Assembly: GCA_947168885.1 (NCBI GenBank)
Contig: CAMVNQ010000007.1
Coordinates: 62,001 to 126,000 of the forward strand
From: an uncultured Clostridia bacterium
GTDB lineage: Bacteria; Bacillota; Clostridia; Oscillospirales; Ruminococcaceae
Reading direction: 5' to 3'
DNA length: 64,000 nucleotides
Every line of letters starts with the position of its first letter. The first letter of the stretch is position 1. Position numbers and translations under genes: made by a program. This document shows positions 9,355-18,609 of this stretch, piece after piece. The notes beneath the pieces are model-generated. The model did no database searches. It saw only the letters and a program-made list of their open reading frames with translations, and was not told the origin of the DNA.

Positions 9355-10500
9355 ATGACACAGCTTAAAACTGCCGGCAGACGCCGCGGTCTGCTTGGTA
9401 ACATGACCGATACCAATCTCCTTACAACGATAACCATCGCGGTATTCATCGTTATGTACGTCTGCGCGGTCGCTTTCCTTCAGGAAGGCTTCCTGAAACC
9501 CCAGACACTGTTTAACCTTCTGAACGCCAATGCGGCGCTCATAATCCTTTCGTGCGGCATGACGCTCGTCATGATTACCGGCGGCATCGACATTTCCGTC
9601 GGCGGTGTTACGGCTCTTGTATGCATGAGCTGTGCGGTCTATCTTGACGAAGCGGGCGGAAACGTGTTCGTCGCGATACTGCTGGCTCTCGGCATTGGTC
9701 TCGCGTTCGGCATCGTGCAGGGCTTCCTTGTTGCTTATCTCGACATTCAGCCGTTCATAGTAACGCTTGCCGGAATGTTCTTTGCGCGCGGTATGACAAC
9801 TATAGTTCACACCAACCCGTTCAACGTTGTGAACTCTGAGTTTGTATCGCTCAAGGAGACGAGACTTATAATACCGTTCCTTGGTTCTGTGAACAAAAAA
9901 GGCAACTATATCGACGCGTACATCGAGATCGGCGTCGTAGTCGCACTTCTCGTTGTAGCTGCTCTCTTCGTTATCCTTAAGTGGACGAAAACGGGACGCA
10001 ACTTCTACGCTGTCGGCGGAAACCGCCAGAGTGCGCTCATGCTTGGTATAAACGTAAAGCGTACAACGTTCCTTTCCTATGTTATCTGCGGACTTCTTGC
10101 CGGTGTCGGCGGATTTGTGTACTTCCTGCACGTCGGTTCCGGCGCTCCTTCACACGCCACGGGTGCGGAAATGAATGCAATTGCCTCGTCGATCATAGGC
10201 GGTACGATGCTTACGGGCGGTGTCGGTAATATTATCGGTACCCTGTTCGGAGCTATGTCGCTTGCCCTGATACAGACGATAGTATCTTCCGTCGGACTCG
10301 ATCAGGCATGGTGGACAGGTATCACAATAGCTGCGATGCTCTGCATATTCCTTGTTGTACAGAGCGTGATAATCTCCCGCCGTAAGAAGAAAAATACTGC
10401 CGAGGCGGAAGCTTCCGCATCCGAAGCAGCCGTTGAAGCGAAAGCTGAGACAGTCTCCGATAAAGCGGAGAACAGTAATGAGAACACTGATAACGAGTGA
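9355..10500 (+). CDS. Sugar ABC transporter permease (YjfF-like)
   Basis: GGIDISVGGVTALVCM; RbsC-type permease; AGGAGG RBS. Confidence 0.92.
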   Translation: MTQLKTAGRRRGLLGNMTDTNLLTTITIAVFIVMYVCAVAFLQEGFLKPQTLFNLLNANAALIILSCGMTLVMITGGIDISVGGVTALVCMSCAVYLDEAGGNVFVAILLALGIGLAFGIVQGFLVAYLDIQPFIVTLAGMFFARGMTTIVHTNPFNVVNSEFVSLKETRLIIPFLGSVNKKGNYIDAYIEIGVVVALLVVAALFVILKWTKTGRNFYAVGGNRQSALMLGINVKRTTFLSYVICGLLAGVGGFVYFLHVGSGAPSHATGAEMNAIASSIIGGTMLTGGVGNIIGTLFGAMSLALIQTIVSSVGLDQAWWTGITIAAMLCIFLVVQSVIISRRKKKNTAEAEASASEAAVEAKAETVSDKAENSNENTDNE

Positions 10501-10520
10501 TCTTATAAAATGACAAAAAA

Positions 10521-10555
10521 CGCAGTCCGCAAAAAAAACGGACTGCGGTTTTTTT
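10521..10555 (+). terminator. Terminator of the sugar importer operon
   Basis: CGCAGTCCG...CGGACTGCG followed by T run. Confidence 0.85.
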
Positions 10556-10663
10556 ACCATTTTTGCTGTTTTTCTTGACATTTTGACGTAAATGTGTTAA
10601 AATAATATATATAACTTTGATTTTGCTGACAAAAACTGTTACAGCAGAAAAAGAGGTGACGAA

Positions 10664-12001
10664 ATGAGCGGTATAATGGATAACGAAAATCTTACCTTCG
10701 CAAGACTCGCACTTGCGCTCGCAAATGACTATGAGTGTGTGTATTACCTGAATTCGGAGACTGATCATTATGTCGAATACGGCGCTTCCGGCGATGAAAA
10801 GGAACTTAAAGTTCTGTCAGAAGGCGATGACTTTTTCGCTGATACCGAAAAGAACTGCAGAAGGCTTGTCTGCGCCGAGGACCAGGAAATGTTCCTCAGA
10901 ACTTTCAAGAAAGATGCCGTGCTTGATGCCATAAAGAACGGAAGCTCGTTCACGCTCAACTATCGCCTGATGATAAACGGAGTACCGTGCCATTATCACC
11001 TCAAGACCATAAAGGGTACAGGCAAGGATGATAAATATATCATAATCGGTGTGCGTAATGTCGATGCGCAGGTCAGACGTGAGCTTGAAGCAGAAAATGA
11101 GAAAGAGCTTTATTCCCATATCGCGCACGCCCTCGCAAGCCGTTATGAAGTAATATACTACATAGATATACGCGACAACAGCTTCATAGAGTACAGTTCG
11201 AGCGAGCAGTTCGCAAAGCTCGGTGTCCGTAAACAGGGCGACGATTTCTTTGAGTCGGCAAAGACCGATATACGGAGCTTTATTTTCGATGCTGACCGCG
11301 ACAGAGTGCTTGATGAGATGTCACGCGACAAGTTTGTAAAGAATATCAGAGTCAACGGTTCGCTCACACTCACATACCGACAGCTCCTCGGCGGCCGTAC
11401 GCAGTATGTTTCGCTGATGGCAGTCGAACCCAAGAATGACCCCGACCATGTCGTTATCGGTGTTGTGAACATAGACGCTGACAAGCGCCGTGAGACCGCA
11501 TACCGCGAGGCTCTCGGAAATGCTATCGAGGTCGCGAACCACGACTCGCTCACTTCGGTAAGGAACAAACACGCTTACGCCGCTCTTGAGGACGAGATAA
11601 ACCAGCAGATAGCCTCCGGTGAGAACCGCGATTTCGCTATTGCAGTGTTCGATGTCAACAACCTTAAAGAAACCAATGACCAGCTCGGTCATGTCGCCGG
11701 CGATCAGTTCATAAAGAGCGCCTGCGAGCTTATATGCACAACATTCAAGCACAGCCCCGTATTCCGCATAGGCGGTGACGAGTTCGCTGTGGTGCTTATG
11801 GGAAAAGATTACAGAGACCGCGGTATCCTTATGGGAAAGATAGACAGCGTGGTAAAGGATAACCGCAATGCCCGCCTTGTGACTATCGCGGGCGGCATAT
11901 CAGCATTCGATTTCAAGACGGACAAGTTCGTAAGAGATGTTTTTGAGCGGGCGGACGCTGCTATGTATGAGAACAAGAAGATGTTCAAAAAGATGTTATG
12001 A
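10664..12001 (+). CDS. Diguanylate cyclase (GGDEF) with two tandem N-terminal PAS-like repeats
   Basis: FRIGGDEFAVVL; internally duplicated ~130-aa N-terminal unit ending VIIGVRNVDAQVRRE / HVVIGVVNIDADKRRE. Confidence 0.9.
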   Translation: MSGIMDNENLTFARLALALANDYECVYYLNSETDHYVEYGASGDEKELKVLSEGDDFFADTEKNCRRLVCAEDQEMFLRTFKKDAVLDAIKNGSSFTLNYRLMINGVPCHYHLKTIKGTGKDDKYIIIGVRNVDAQVRRELEAENEKELYSHIAHALASRYEVIYYIDIRDNSFIEYSSSEQFAKLGVRKQGDDFFESAKTDIRSFIFDADRDRVLDEMSRDKFVKNIRVNGSLTLTYRQLLGGRTQYVSLMAVEPKNDPDHVVIGVVNIDADKRRETAYREALGNAIEVANHDSLTSVRNKHAYAALEDEINQQIASGENRDFAIAVFDVNNLKETNDQLGHVAGDQFIKSACELICTTFKHSPVFRIGGDEFAVVLMGKDYRDRGILMGKIDSVVKDNRNARLVTIAGGISAFDFKTDKFVRDVFERADAAMYENKKMFKKML

Positions 12002-12038
12002 TATAAGACGATGAATAGGACAGAAAGAAGAGAGAACA

Positions 12039-12230
12039 ATGGAAAACTTGCTTAAGGACCTGTTTGATTACCAGAGGTTTTCCGGAAACAAGAAGCTTGC
12101 AAGGATCATAGATGAGGCACACGGATCGGAGCTGTTCGACGAGCTCTCCGATGATGAGCTCGGCCTTGCGGCAGGCGGCGTTTCCGCAGAGATTGATACC
12201 GATAAGGAAAAGGGCAGGAAAAATGGCTGA
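12039..12230 (+). CDS. Small protein with double-glycine leader-like motif
   Basis: 63 aa; FDELSDDELGLAAGG; stop overlaps ATG of the next gene. Confidence 0.6.
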   Translation: MENLLKDLFDYQRFSGNKKLARIIDEAHGSELFDELSDDELGLAAGGVSAEIDTDKEKGRKNG

Positions 12231-12705
12231 ACTTAGCGTAGAGAAGCTTTATAATGAATATCATAGAAAGGTGCTCTCGTACATCTCAAGCAGGATAACC
12301 AACAGGGAAGATGCCGAGGACCTTGCGGCAGACGTTTTTCTGAAAGTCCAGATGTCTATCGCCAATTACGATGAGAACAAAGCCTCTCCGTCAACGTGGA
12401 TTTATTCAATAACACGCAACGTTGTGATAGATTTCTTCCGTACCCGTAAGGTGGGTGAGGAGATACCGGATGATCTTCCGTCCGAAGGTCTTATCGAGGA
12501 GGATTATATCCGCGACGAGTCGCTTTCGGAGCTTGCCGATGCGCTTGAGACACTTTCCGAAGAGGAGCGGCGCATAATCGTTCTGCATTACAACGACGGT
12601 CTTCCGCTTACCGAGATAGCCTCAAAGCTGAATATAAGCTATGGCATGGTAAAGATACGTCACAACAAGGCTCTTGCCGCGTTGAAAAAACAAATGACGC
12701 GCTGA
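12224..12705 (+). CDS. Sigma-70/ECF-type RNA polymerase sigma factor
   Basis: EDAEDLAADVFLKV region 2; RRIIVLHYNDGLPLTEIASKLNISYGMVKIRHNKALAALKK region 4. Confidence 0.92.
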
Positions 12706-12721
12706 ACGAAAAGTTCAGCGC
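12699..12721. terminator. Stem-loop between convergent genes
   Basis: GCGCTGAAC-GAAAA-GTTCAGCGC, no clear T run. Confidence 0.5.
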
Positions 12722-12747
12722 GCTGATTATATCATAGTGTTTTGGCT

Positions 12748-13518
12748 TTACGAAAGATCGGCTCTCATTTTTGCTCTGAACGCAAATGTTGCGATGAAGC
12801 CGATGACCGCCGCACTGCATATCACGATAACTATCGGAATAACGAAGTTTTCTGCCGAGAAATCGAGCGCCATAGCCGAACGTGCCGTTTTCGTGCAGTA
12901 ATAGAACGGTGTGCATCTGCATATCGTGAGCATTATGCCGCCTGTGTGGTCTGCGTCAAAAAAGACATTTCCGAGAAAAGAACCGAGCGATATGATTATC
13001 GAGCAGAGTCCCGGAGCCGCCTTGTCGTTGAAGAGCGTTCCGAACAGAAGTCCGAAACCTATGAACAGCACCGCCGACGGAATCAGCGTCAGTAGCGAAA
13101 GAAGCATTCCGGCAGGGGAGAGCGAAACGCCGGTTATGAGCGAGATGACAAAGCTTGCCGCAAATGTGATGACTGCCTGCGCAAGCGCGATCAGGAGCAT
13201 TGGAAGTATGTACCCGCCGGTGAAATCCGACGATGTCATGGGCGTTGCGTACATTCTCACAAGGAACGAGCCGCTTCTGTCCTTTGAAACGGTTAGTGCC
13301 GTGAACAGCATTATGAACGTCTGACCGAACATGGCTATTCCGCCGCTCAGATTATCTATGCGGAATACTGTCATTCCCGATTCGGGCGGTATGCTTGAGT
13401 TCACGACAGACATGATCATGAGCATAAGTATCGGGAAACCGAGACAGAAGATATAGCTAAGAGGGTCGCGAAGAAGTTCCTTGATGTTGCGCGAGGTGAA
13501 TGCGGATATTCTGTTCAT
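12748..13518 (-). CDS. ABC-2 type transporter permease
   Basis: Six-TM protein directly downstream of an ABC ATPase. Confidence 0.85.
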   Translation of the reverse strand: MNRISAFTSRNIKELLRDPLSYIFCLGFPILMLMIMSVVNSSIPPESGMTVFRIDNLSGGIAMFGQTFIMLFTALTVSKDRSGSFLVRMYATPMTSSDFTGGYILPMLLIALAQAVITFAASFVISLITGVSLSPAGMLLSLLTLIPSAVLFIGFGLLFGTLFNDKAAPGLCSIIISLGSFLGNVFFDADHTGGIMLTICRCTPFYYCTKTARSAMALDFSAENFVIPIVIVICSAAVIGFIATFAFRAKMRADLS

Positions 13519-14255
13519 TTTTCTGCATCTCCTTCCGCTATTGCGACGAACGCGTCTTCAAGACCGGTCTTTCCGGTGAGTGTTTCAAGCTCCGCGAGAG
13601 TTCCCGTTGCGGCGATCTTTCCGTTTATCATGACGGCGATCCTGTCTGAAAGCTCTTCGGCTTCTTCCATATAGTGCGTTGTGAGCACTATCGTGATCTT
13701 GCCTTTGAGCTTGCTTATCGAGCGCCAGAGCTCGCGCCGCGCGAGAACGTCAAGTCCGAGCGTCGGTTCGTCGAGGAATAAAAGTTCCGGCTCGCCGATT
13801 ATCGCCATGGCTATACTGAGTTTGCGCTTCCAGCCTCCCGAGAGCGTTTTCGCGCGCGAGTTCTCGACTTCGCCGAAGTTGAACATTTCTATCATCTCGT
13901 TTACGCGCTTATCCGCTTTTTCCTTGTCGAAACCATATACCTTCGCCATGAACGCGAGGTTTTCACGGATAGTGAGGTTATCCGCGACAGCCGTGTCCTG
14001 TGGGGAAATGCCTATAAGGCGCTTTATTTCCGCTTTTTCGCCTGTGACACTGTGTCCCTTGACGAAAGCTTCACCCGATGTCGGTACGGACAGGCAGGTG
14101 AGCATCCTTATCGTCGTGGTCTTTCCCGCGCCGTTAACGCCGAGCAGAGCGAAAAGCTCTCCCTCTTCGACCGAGAGGTCTATCGCGTTGACAGCGGTCT
14201 TTGTCTTGAACTTCTTGGTGAGCTGTTTTGTTTCAATCGCTTTCATCTGTTCCAC
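13515..14255 (-). CDS. ABC transporter ATP-binding protein
   Basis: GVNGAGKTTTIRML, LSGGWKRKLSIAMAI, LLFLDEPTLGLD. Confidence 0.95.
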   Translation of the reverse strand: MEQMKAIETKQLTKKFKTKTAVNAIDLSVEEGELFALLGVNGAGKTTTIRMLTCLSVPTSGEAFVKGHSVTGEKAEIKRLIGISPQDTAVADNLTIRENLAFMAKVYGFDKEKADKRVNEMIEMFNFGEVENSRAKTLSGGWKRKLSIAMAIIGEPELLFLDEPTLGLDVLARRELWRSISKLKGKITIVLTTHYMEEAEELSDRIAVMINGKIAATGTLAELETLTGKTGLEDAFVAIAEGDAEK

Positions 14256-14259
14256 CCCT

Positions 14260-14658
14260 TTATTCGGTTTCAGGTGTGACGTTCCCGAGGTTCACGAGAG
14301 CTATGCCCTTGTCCTCATCTCCGAGAACGAGCATCGAGTCTCCGGGTTTTATGCCGAAAACCTTTCTGCATTCTGCGGGAAGCGTTATCTGTCCCTTTTC
14401 GTTTATTTTCGATATGCCGAAGACGTGTTTGCCGTCGTCGGCATTACGTGCCTGTACCTGCATATTCCGGACGAGCATATCTACGGTCGTGCCGAAAAGC
14501 TCAGACAATCCGATGCAGGATTCAATGTCGGGAAGCGATTCTCCGCGTTCCCATTTTGCAACAGCCTGACGCGATACACTGAGCTTTTCGGCAACATCTT
14601 CCTGCGTCATACCCGCCTTTACGCGGTACATTTTGAGATTACTGAACTGGATAGCCAT
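14260..14658 (-). CDS. XRE-family regulator with C-terminal AbrB/MazE-like domain
   Basis: MTQEDVAEKLSVSRQAVAKWERGESLPDIE HTH; KINEKGQITLPAECRKVFGIKPGDSMLVLGD. Confidence 0.88.
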   Translation of the reverse strand: MAIQFSNLKMYRVKAGMTQEDVAEKLSVSRQAVAKWERGESLPDIESCIGLSELFGTTVDMLVRNMQVQARNADDGKHVFGISKINEKGQITLPAECRKVFGIKPGDSMLVLGDEDKGIALVNLGNVTPETE

Positions 14659-14990
14659 ATATGATACCTCCGTTAGCTTGATTATATCATAGATAAAATG
14701 TTGTGTCAAGAAAGCATTTGTAACATTAATGTTGCTTTTGGTAGCATTGTAAGAAAATGTTTATCACAAACTCCGAATGGCAAAAATGTACAATTGCGGT
14801 TTATTAAATCTCTCTGATTGCAGCGAATTGTACAAATTACGTCTGAAACTGAAAATTTTTTCAAAAAACCTGTCACCTTTTGGTCGTCAGTAACGTTTTA
14901 TTATACAGAAGGGACAAATTGATCAATAATTCCGATCCGCGCCGTAAGGCACACAATAATTGTGCATTGAATAAATGGGAGGTCAGAAAA

Positions 14991-17018
14991 ATGAAGAACA
15001 AAGTTTTATCATCGGTAGTCGCATTCGTTGCAGCAGCATCTATTCTCACAGGTTCCGCATACGCGGACGGAAGCATCCTGCTTGCGCTGAACAAGTCGGT
15101 CGTTTCCGAGCGCACCGAGACCGGGTCTTACACAACGCCTATGACGAACAGCACAACATCGGCGCGCTATAAGGCGTTCGTTTCGGCAAAGCCCGCAAAC
15201 CTGAGAAGCAGCTACGATCGCTGGGGCGAATCGACACTTGCATGGGATCCGGTAAAGGACGCGGTGCTTTACTACGTTTACCGCAAGGACGGCTCGTCGT
15301 TCAAGCTCGTCGCAAGGACAGTCAACTGCTTTTATCAGGAACTGAATAACTGGAGCTATGTAGTTCCCACAGGAACGTACTATGTGCGTGCCGTAACGTA
15401 CAACTACAACGATAAGCGTATCATGAGCGCAAAGTCAGATAAGTACACGGTAAATGAAAAGCCGGTGTATTACTATGACGATTACGATGCTGTGGAGGAA
15501 GATGCCGACACGGCTATAGAGTATGAGGATGACGGTGATTTTAACGCAGGTGCGTATCCTGTGCCCACGAACTCTGTTGCCGAAAGCGAGGACGGTCTGA
15601 GCTATATTTCGGAAGAGCCGTATGATCCTTATGCAGAGCCTTTGAATGAAGAGTATTCGCACTACGACGTTGACGGTTTCAAGAAAGCGTCCGATACTCC
15701 GCTCTCGACTTTCTCCGCGGACGTTGATACAGCTTCCTATGCGAACGTGCGCCGCCTTGCTACTGACGGAAACCGCATAACCGAAGATGCAGTACGCATT
15801 GAGGAAATGCTGAATTACTTCGATTACAACTATGTTCAGCCGTCAAAGAGCACTTTCTCGCTTACTTACGAGTATTCCGACTGTCCGTGGAACAAGGACG
15901 CAAAACTGCTCATGCTCGGACTTCAGGCTAAGGATCTCGCAAAGGAGCCCGCTTCAAACCTCGTTTTCCTCGTTGATGTATCCGGCTCGATGTACTCGAA
16001 GGACAAACTCCCGCTTCTTGTCGAGTCTTTCAAGAAGCTCATGAACGAAACGACATCGAACGACCGCATCTCGATCGTTACATACTCCGGCTTTGAAAAA
16101 GCTGTAATTTCCGGTGCACGCGGAAATATGAAGAACTGCATAGGCGACATAGCCGACGCTCTTTACGCCGACGGTTCCACAAACGGCGAAGCGGGCATAA
16201 ATATGGCTTATGAGATCGCAAAGAAGAATTACATCAAGAACGGAAGCAACCGTGTTATCCTCGCTACCGACGGTGACCTCAATGTCGGTATCAGCGACAA
16301 GGACGAGCTCTCGAAGTTCATCGCCGAAAAGCGCGACACCGGCGTTTACCTCACAGTTCTCGGCTTCGGTACGGGCAACATCAAGGACAACAAAATGGAA
16401 GCTCTCGCAAAGGACGGCAACGGAAACTACCACTATATCGACTGTGCGGCGGAAGCAACGAAGGTACTTGTTGACGAGCGCAAAAAGACACTCGTTACCG
16501 TTGCGGACGATGTGAAGATTCAGGTCGAGTTCAACCCGACCATCGTTGACAGCTACAAGCTCATAGGCTATGACGGACGCAAGCTCAATAACGAAGATTT
16601 CACCAACGACAAGAAAGATGCCGCTGACATGGGTGCAGGGCAGAGCATAACCGTTCTTTACGAGATCATACCCGCAAAGAAAGCGGCAAACACACTGACA
16701 TATCAGACCTCGAAGAACAATACCACCGATGTATGCACAATGAAGGTTCGTTTCAAGAAGCCCGGACAGTCCAAGTCTCTCCAGTCCAAGTACACCGTAA
16801 AGGCGAAAGAGTACCTCAAATATTCAAAGACCGGCATCAAGTTCAGATTTGCTACCTGCGTCGCTGAAGCGGCAATGGCACTCAAGGGCGATGAGACATA
16901 CGGCGACGTATCTCTCGAAAACGCAAAGAAAAGATTCGGTAAACTCGCTTCGTCCGAGCTTAAAACGATCGGTTACAGCGACGACTTTGCTTCGCTTCTC
17001 GAACTCCTCAGATCATAA
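14991..17018 (+). CDS. Secreted von Willebrand factor type A protein (YfbK-like) with FN3-like N-terminus
   Basis: Signal peptide; STFSADVDTASYANVRR; MIDAS DVSGSMYS; IVTYSG. Confidence 0.88.
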   Translation: MKNKVLSSVVAFVAAASILTGSAYADGSILLALNKSVVSERTETGSYTTPMTNSTTSARYKAFVSAKPANLRSSYDRWGESTLAWDPVKDAVLYYVYRKDGSSFKLVARTVNCFYQELNNWSYVVPTGTYYVRAVTYNYNDKRIMSAKSDKYTVNEKPVYYYDDYDAVEEDADTAIEYEDDGDFNAGAYPVPTNSVAESEDGLSYISEEPYDPYAEPLNEEYSHYDVDGFKKASDTPLSTFSADVDTASYANVRRLATDGNRITEDAVRIEEMLNYFDYNYVQPSKSTFSLTYEYSDCPWNKDAKLLMLGLQAKDLAKEPASNLVFLVDVSGSMYSKDKLPLLVESFKKLMNETTSNDRISIVTYSGFEKAVISGARGNMKNCIGDIADALYADGSTNGEAGINMAYEIAKKNYIKNGSNRVILATDGDLNVGISDKDELSKFIAEKRDTGVYLTVLGFGTGNIKDNKMEALAKDGNGNYHYIDCAAEATKVLVDERKKTLVTVADDVKIQVEFNPTIVDSYKLIGYDGRKLNNEDFTNDKKDAADMGAGQSITVLYEIIPAKKAANTLTYQTSKNNTTDVCTMKVRFKKPGQSKSLQSKYTVKAKEYLKYSKTGIKFRFATCVAEAAMALKGDETYGDVSLENAKKRFGKLASSELKTIGYSDDFASLLELLRS

Positions 17019-17024
17019 TAACAG

Positions 17025-17054
17025 AAAAGCTCCCCGCGAGGGGAGCTTTTTTTT
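17025..17054. terminator. Terminator between convergent genes
   Basis: AAAAGCTCCCC-GCGA-GGGGAGCTTTTTTTT. Confidence 0.9.
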
Positions 17055-17505
17055 ATCTTATCGTATTCTTCAAAGCGCTTCTTGCTTTCTTGACATCTAT
17101 GATGTCGTTGGACAGCAGCTCTTCGACCTTGGTAAGCATATTATCGACGTACTTGTTTGTCATATCGCGGAGTTCTTTTGTCTGCTCCTGTGCAGCGGCG
17201 TTTATCTCCTTCGCTTTTGCTGCCGCCTGACGGACGATCTCCTGCTGCGCCACGAGAGTTGAAGCTCTCTGCTCCGCACGCTGTACGATAGCGGCAGCCT
17301 CGTTCTTCGCGTTGTTAAGTATAGCCTTCCGGTCGTTCACAAGGTCGTGGGCCTGCTTTATCTCGCGGGGCATATTAAGTCTGATCTCGTCGATAAGCTC
17401 GCGCATCTTGTCAACGTCGATAAGCGATTTCTTGTTTGAAAAAGGTACGTTCACCGCCTTGTCGAGCATATCGTCCATAAGTTCAAGGATCTCATCGATA
17501 CTCAT
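17053..17505 (-). CDS. Coiled-coil conserved protein (ATP synthase subunit b-like) in a coaD operon
   Basis: Ala/Glu-rich coiled coil; overlaps coaD. Confidence 0.6.
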   Translation of the reverse strand: MSIDEILELMDDMLDKAVNVPFSNKKSLIDVDKMRELIDEIRLNMPREIKQAHDLVNDRKAILNNAKNEAAAIVQRAEQRASTLVAQQEIVRQAAAKAKEINAAAQEQTKELRDMTNKYVDNMLTKVEELLSNDIIDVKKARSALKNTIR

Positions 17506-18008
17506 TCTTTGTTGTCCTCCTTCTTGGCTGTTATATCGAGTCTCTTGATAATATCATTTTTTATCGCATCGGGGACGAAAGGTGAAATATCGCCGCCGAA
17601 TGTTGCTATCTGACGCACCATACTTGATGAAAGATAAGTGCTCTGGCTGTCGGCGCAGAGGAATACAGTTTCCGCGCCCGGGCACAAATGCTTGTTGACG
17701 TGAGCCATCTGGAACTCTGTCTCGAAATCCGACATAGCACGAAGTCCCTTGACTATTATATCACACTTATGCTCTTTGAAATAATCGACGATAAGCCCGC
17801 TGCAGCTGTCGATCTGGACGTTTGGTATGTCGTAGCACACACGCCTTAAGAAATCCGCGCGTTCATCGACCGTGAAGCTTGATGTCTTGTTCGGGTTGAC
17901 CGAGATAAGCACAATGAGCTTGTCGAAGAGCAGGGAAGCGCGCTTGATTATTTCGAGATGTCCGTTTGTGACGGGATCGAAGCTTCCGGGGTATATGGCT
18001 TTTTTCAT
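17502..18008 (-). CDS. coaD: Phosphopantetheine adenylyltransferase
   Basis: AIYPGSFDPVTNGHLEIIKRA; FLCADSQSTYLSSSMVRQIA. Confidence 0.97.
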   Translation of the reverse strand: MKKAIYPGSFDPVTNGHLEIIKRASLLFDKLIVLISVNPNKTSSFTVDERADFLRRVCYDIPNVQIDSCSGLIVDYFKEHKCDIIVKGLRAMSDFETEFQMAHVNKHLCPGAETVFLCADSQSTYLSSSMVRQIATFGGDISPFVPDAIKNDIIKRLDITAKKEDNKE

Positions 18009-18568
18009 TGCTCCTCCGTTTCTTCGCTCTCTTTTCGTCTGTAAACAGTAAGAGCGATCTTTCCGTATTTATATTGTTTCGAGATCACGAATCCGTTTTC
18101 CTCTTCGGGAAGTCTGCATTCCTTTTCATGTTCGCAGATTATTATCCCGTTACCGCTCATTATTTCCGTCAGCGCGGGGAGCGATCTCTGTATCAGTCCT
18201 TTTCCGTATGGCGGATCAAGGAACGCAATATCTATTTTGTCCTTTGCGGTGCGTAAAAATGCAGAGTTCGGCATATTTATCACGACTGCGCCGTCTTCGA
18301 GCTTTGTGTGAGCTAAATTCTGTTTTATAACATCTATCGACGCCTTGCTGCTGTCAACAAAGTAAGCTTTCTTTGCTCCGCGCGATAACGCTTCTATGCC
18401 GAGCTGACCCGAACCTGCGAAAAGGTCGAGCACCACCGCGTCTTCGATGTCGAACTGAACGATGCTGAACATCGACTCCTTCACTGCGTCGGCGGTAGGT
18501 CTTATTATCTCTGTTCCTTCAAGCGATATGAGCTTTGCGCCCCTTGCTTTTCCCGTAATTACTCTCAT
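18005..18568 (-). CDS. rsmD: 16S rRNA (guanine966-N2)-methyltransferase
   Basis: MRVITGKARG, VLDLFAGSGQLGIEALSRGA, FLDPPYGKG. Confidence 0.95.
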   Translation of the reverse strand: MRVITGKARGAKLISLEGTEIIRPTADAVKESMFSIVQFDIEDAVVLDLFAGSGQLGIEALSRGAKKAYFVDSSKASIDVIKQNLAHTKLEDGAVVINMPNSAFLRTAKDKIDIAFLDPPYGKGLIQRSLPALTEIMSGNGIIICEHEKECRLPEEENGFVISKQYKYGKIALTVYRRKESEETEEQ

Positions 18569-18609
18569 AATACCACCCTGTATCAATGCATAATGAATTA
18601 TGAATTCGT

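Noticed and set aside
9106-10131. 341-aa minus-strand ORF opposite the sugar permease
   Set aside because: Fully antisense to a strong permease CDS; composition (Arg/His/Tyr/Glu-rich) typical of a shadow frame, no domain recognised.
12748-14255. ABC-2 pair as dedicated exporter of the 63-aa GG peptide
   Set aside because: Opposite strand, own XRE-AbrB regulator, no C39 peptidase domain; proximity alone is not enough.
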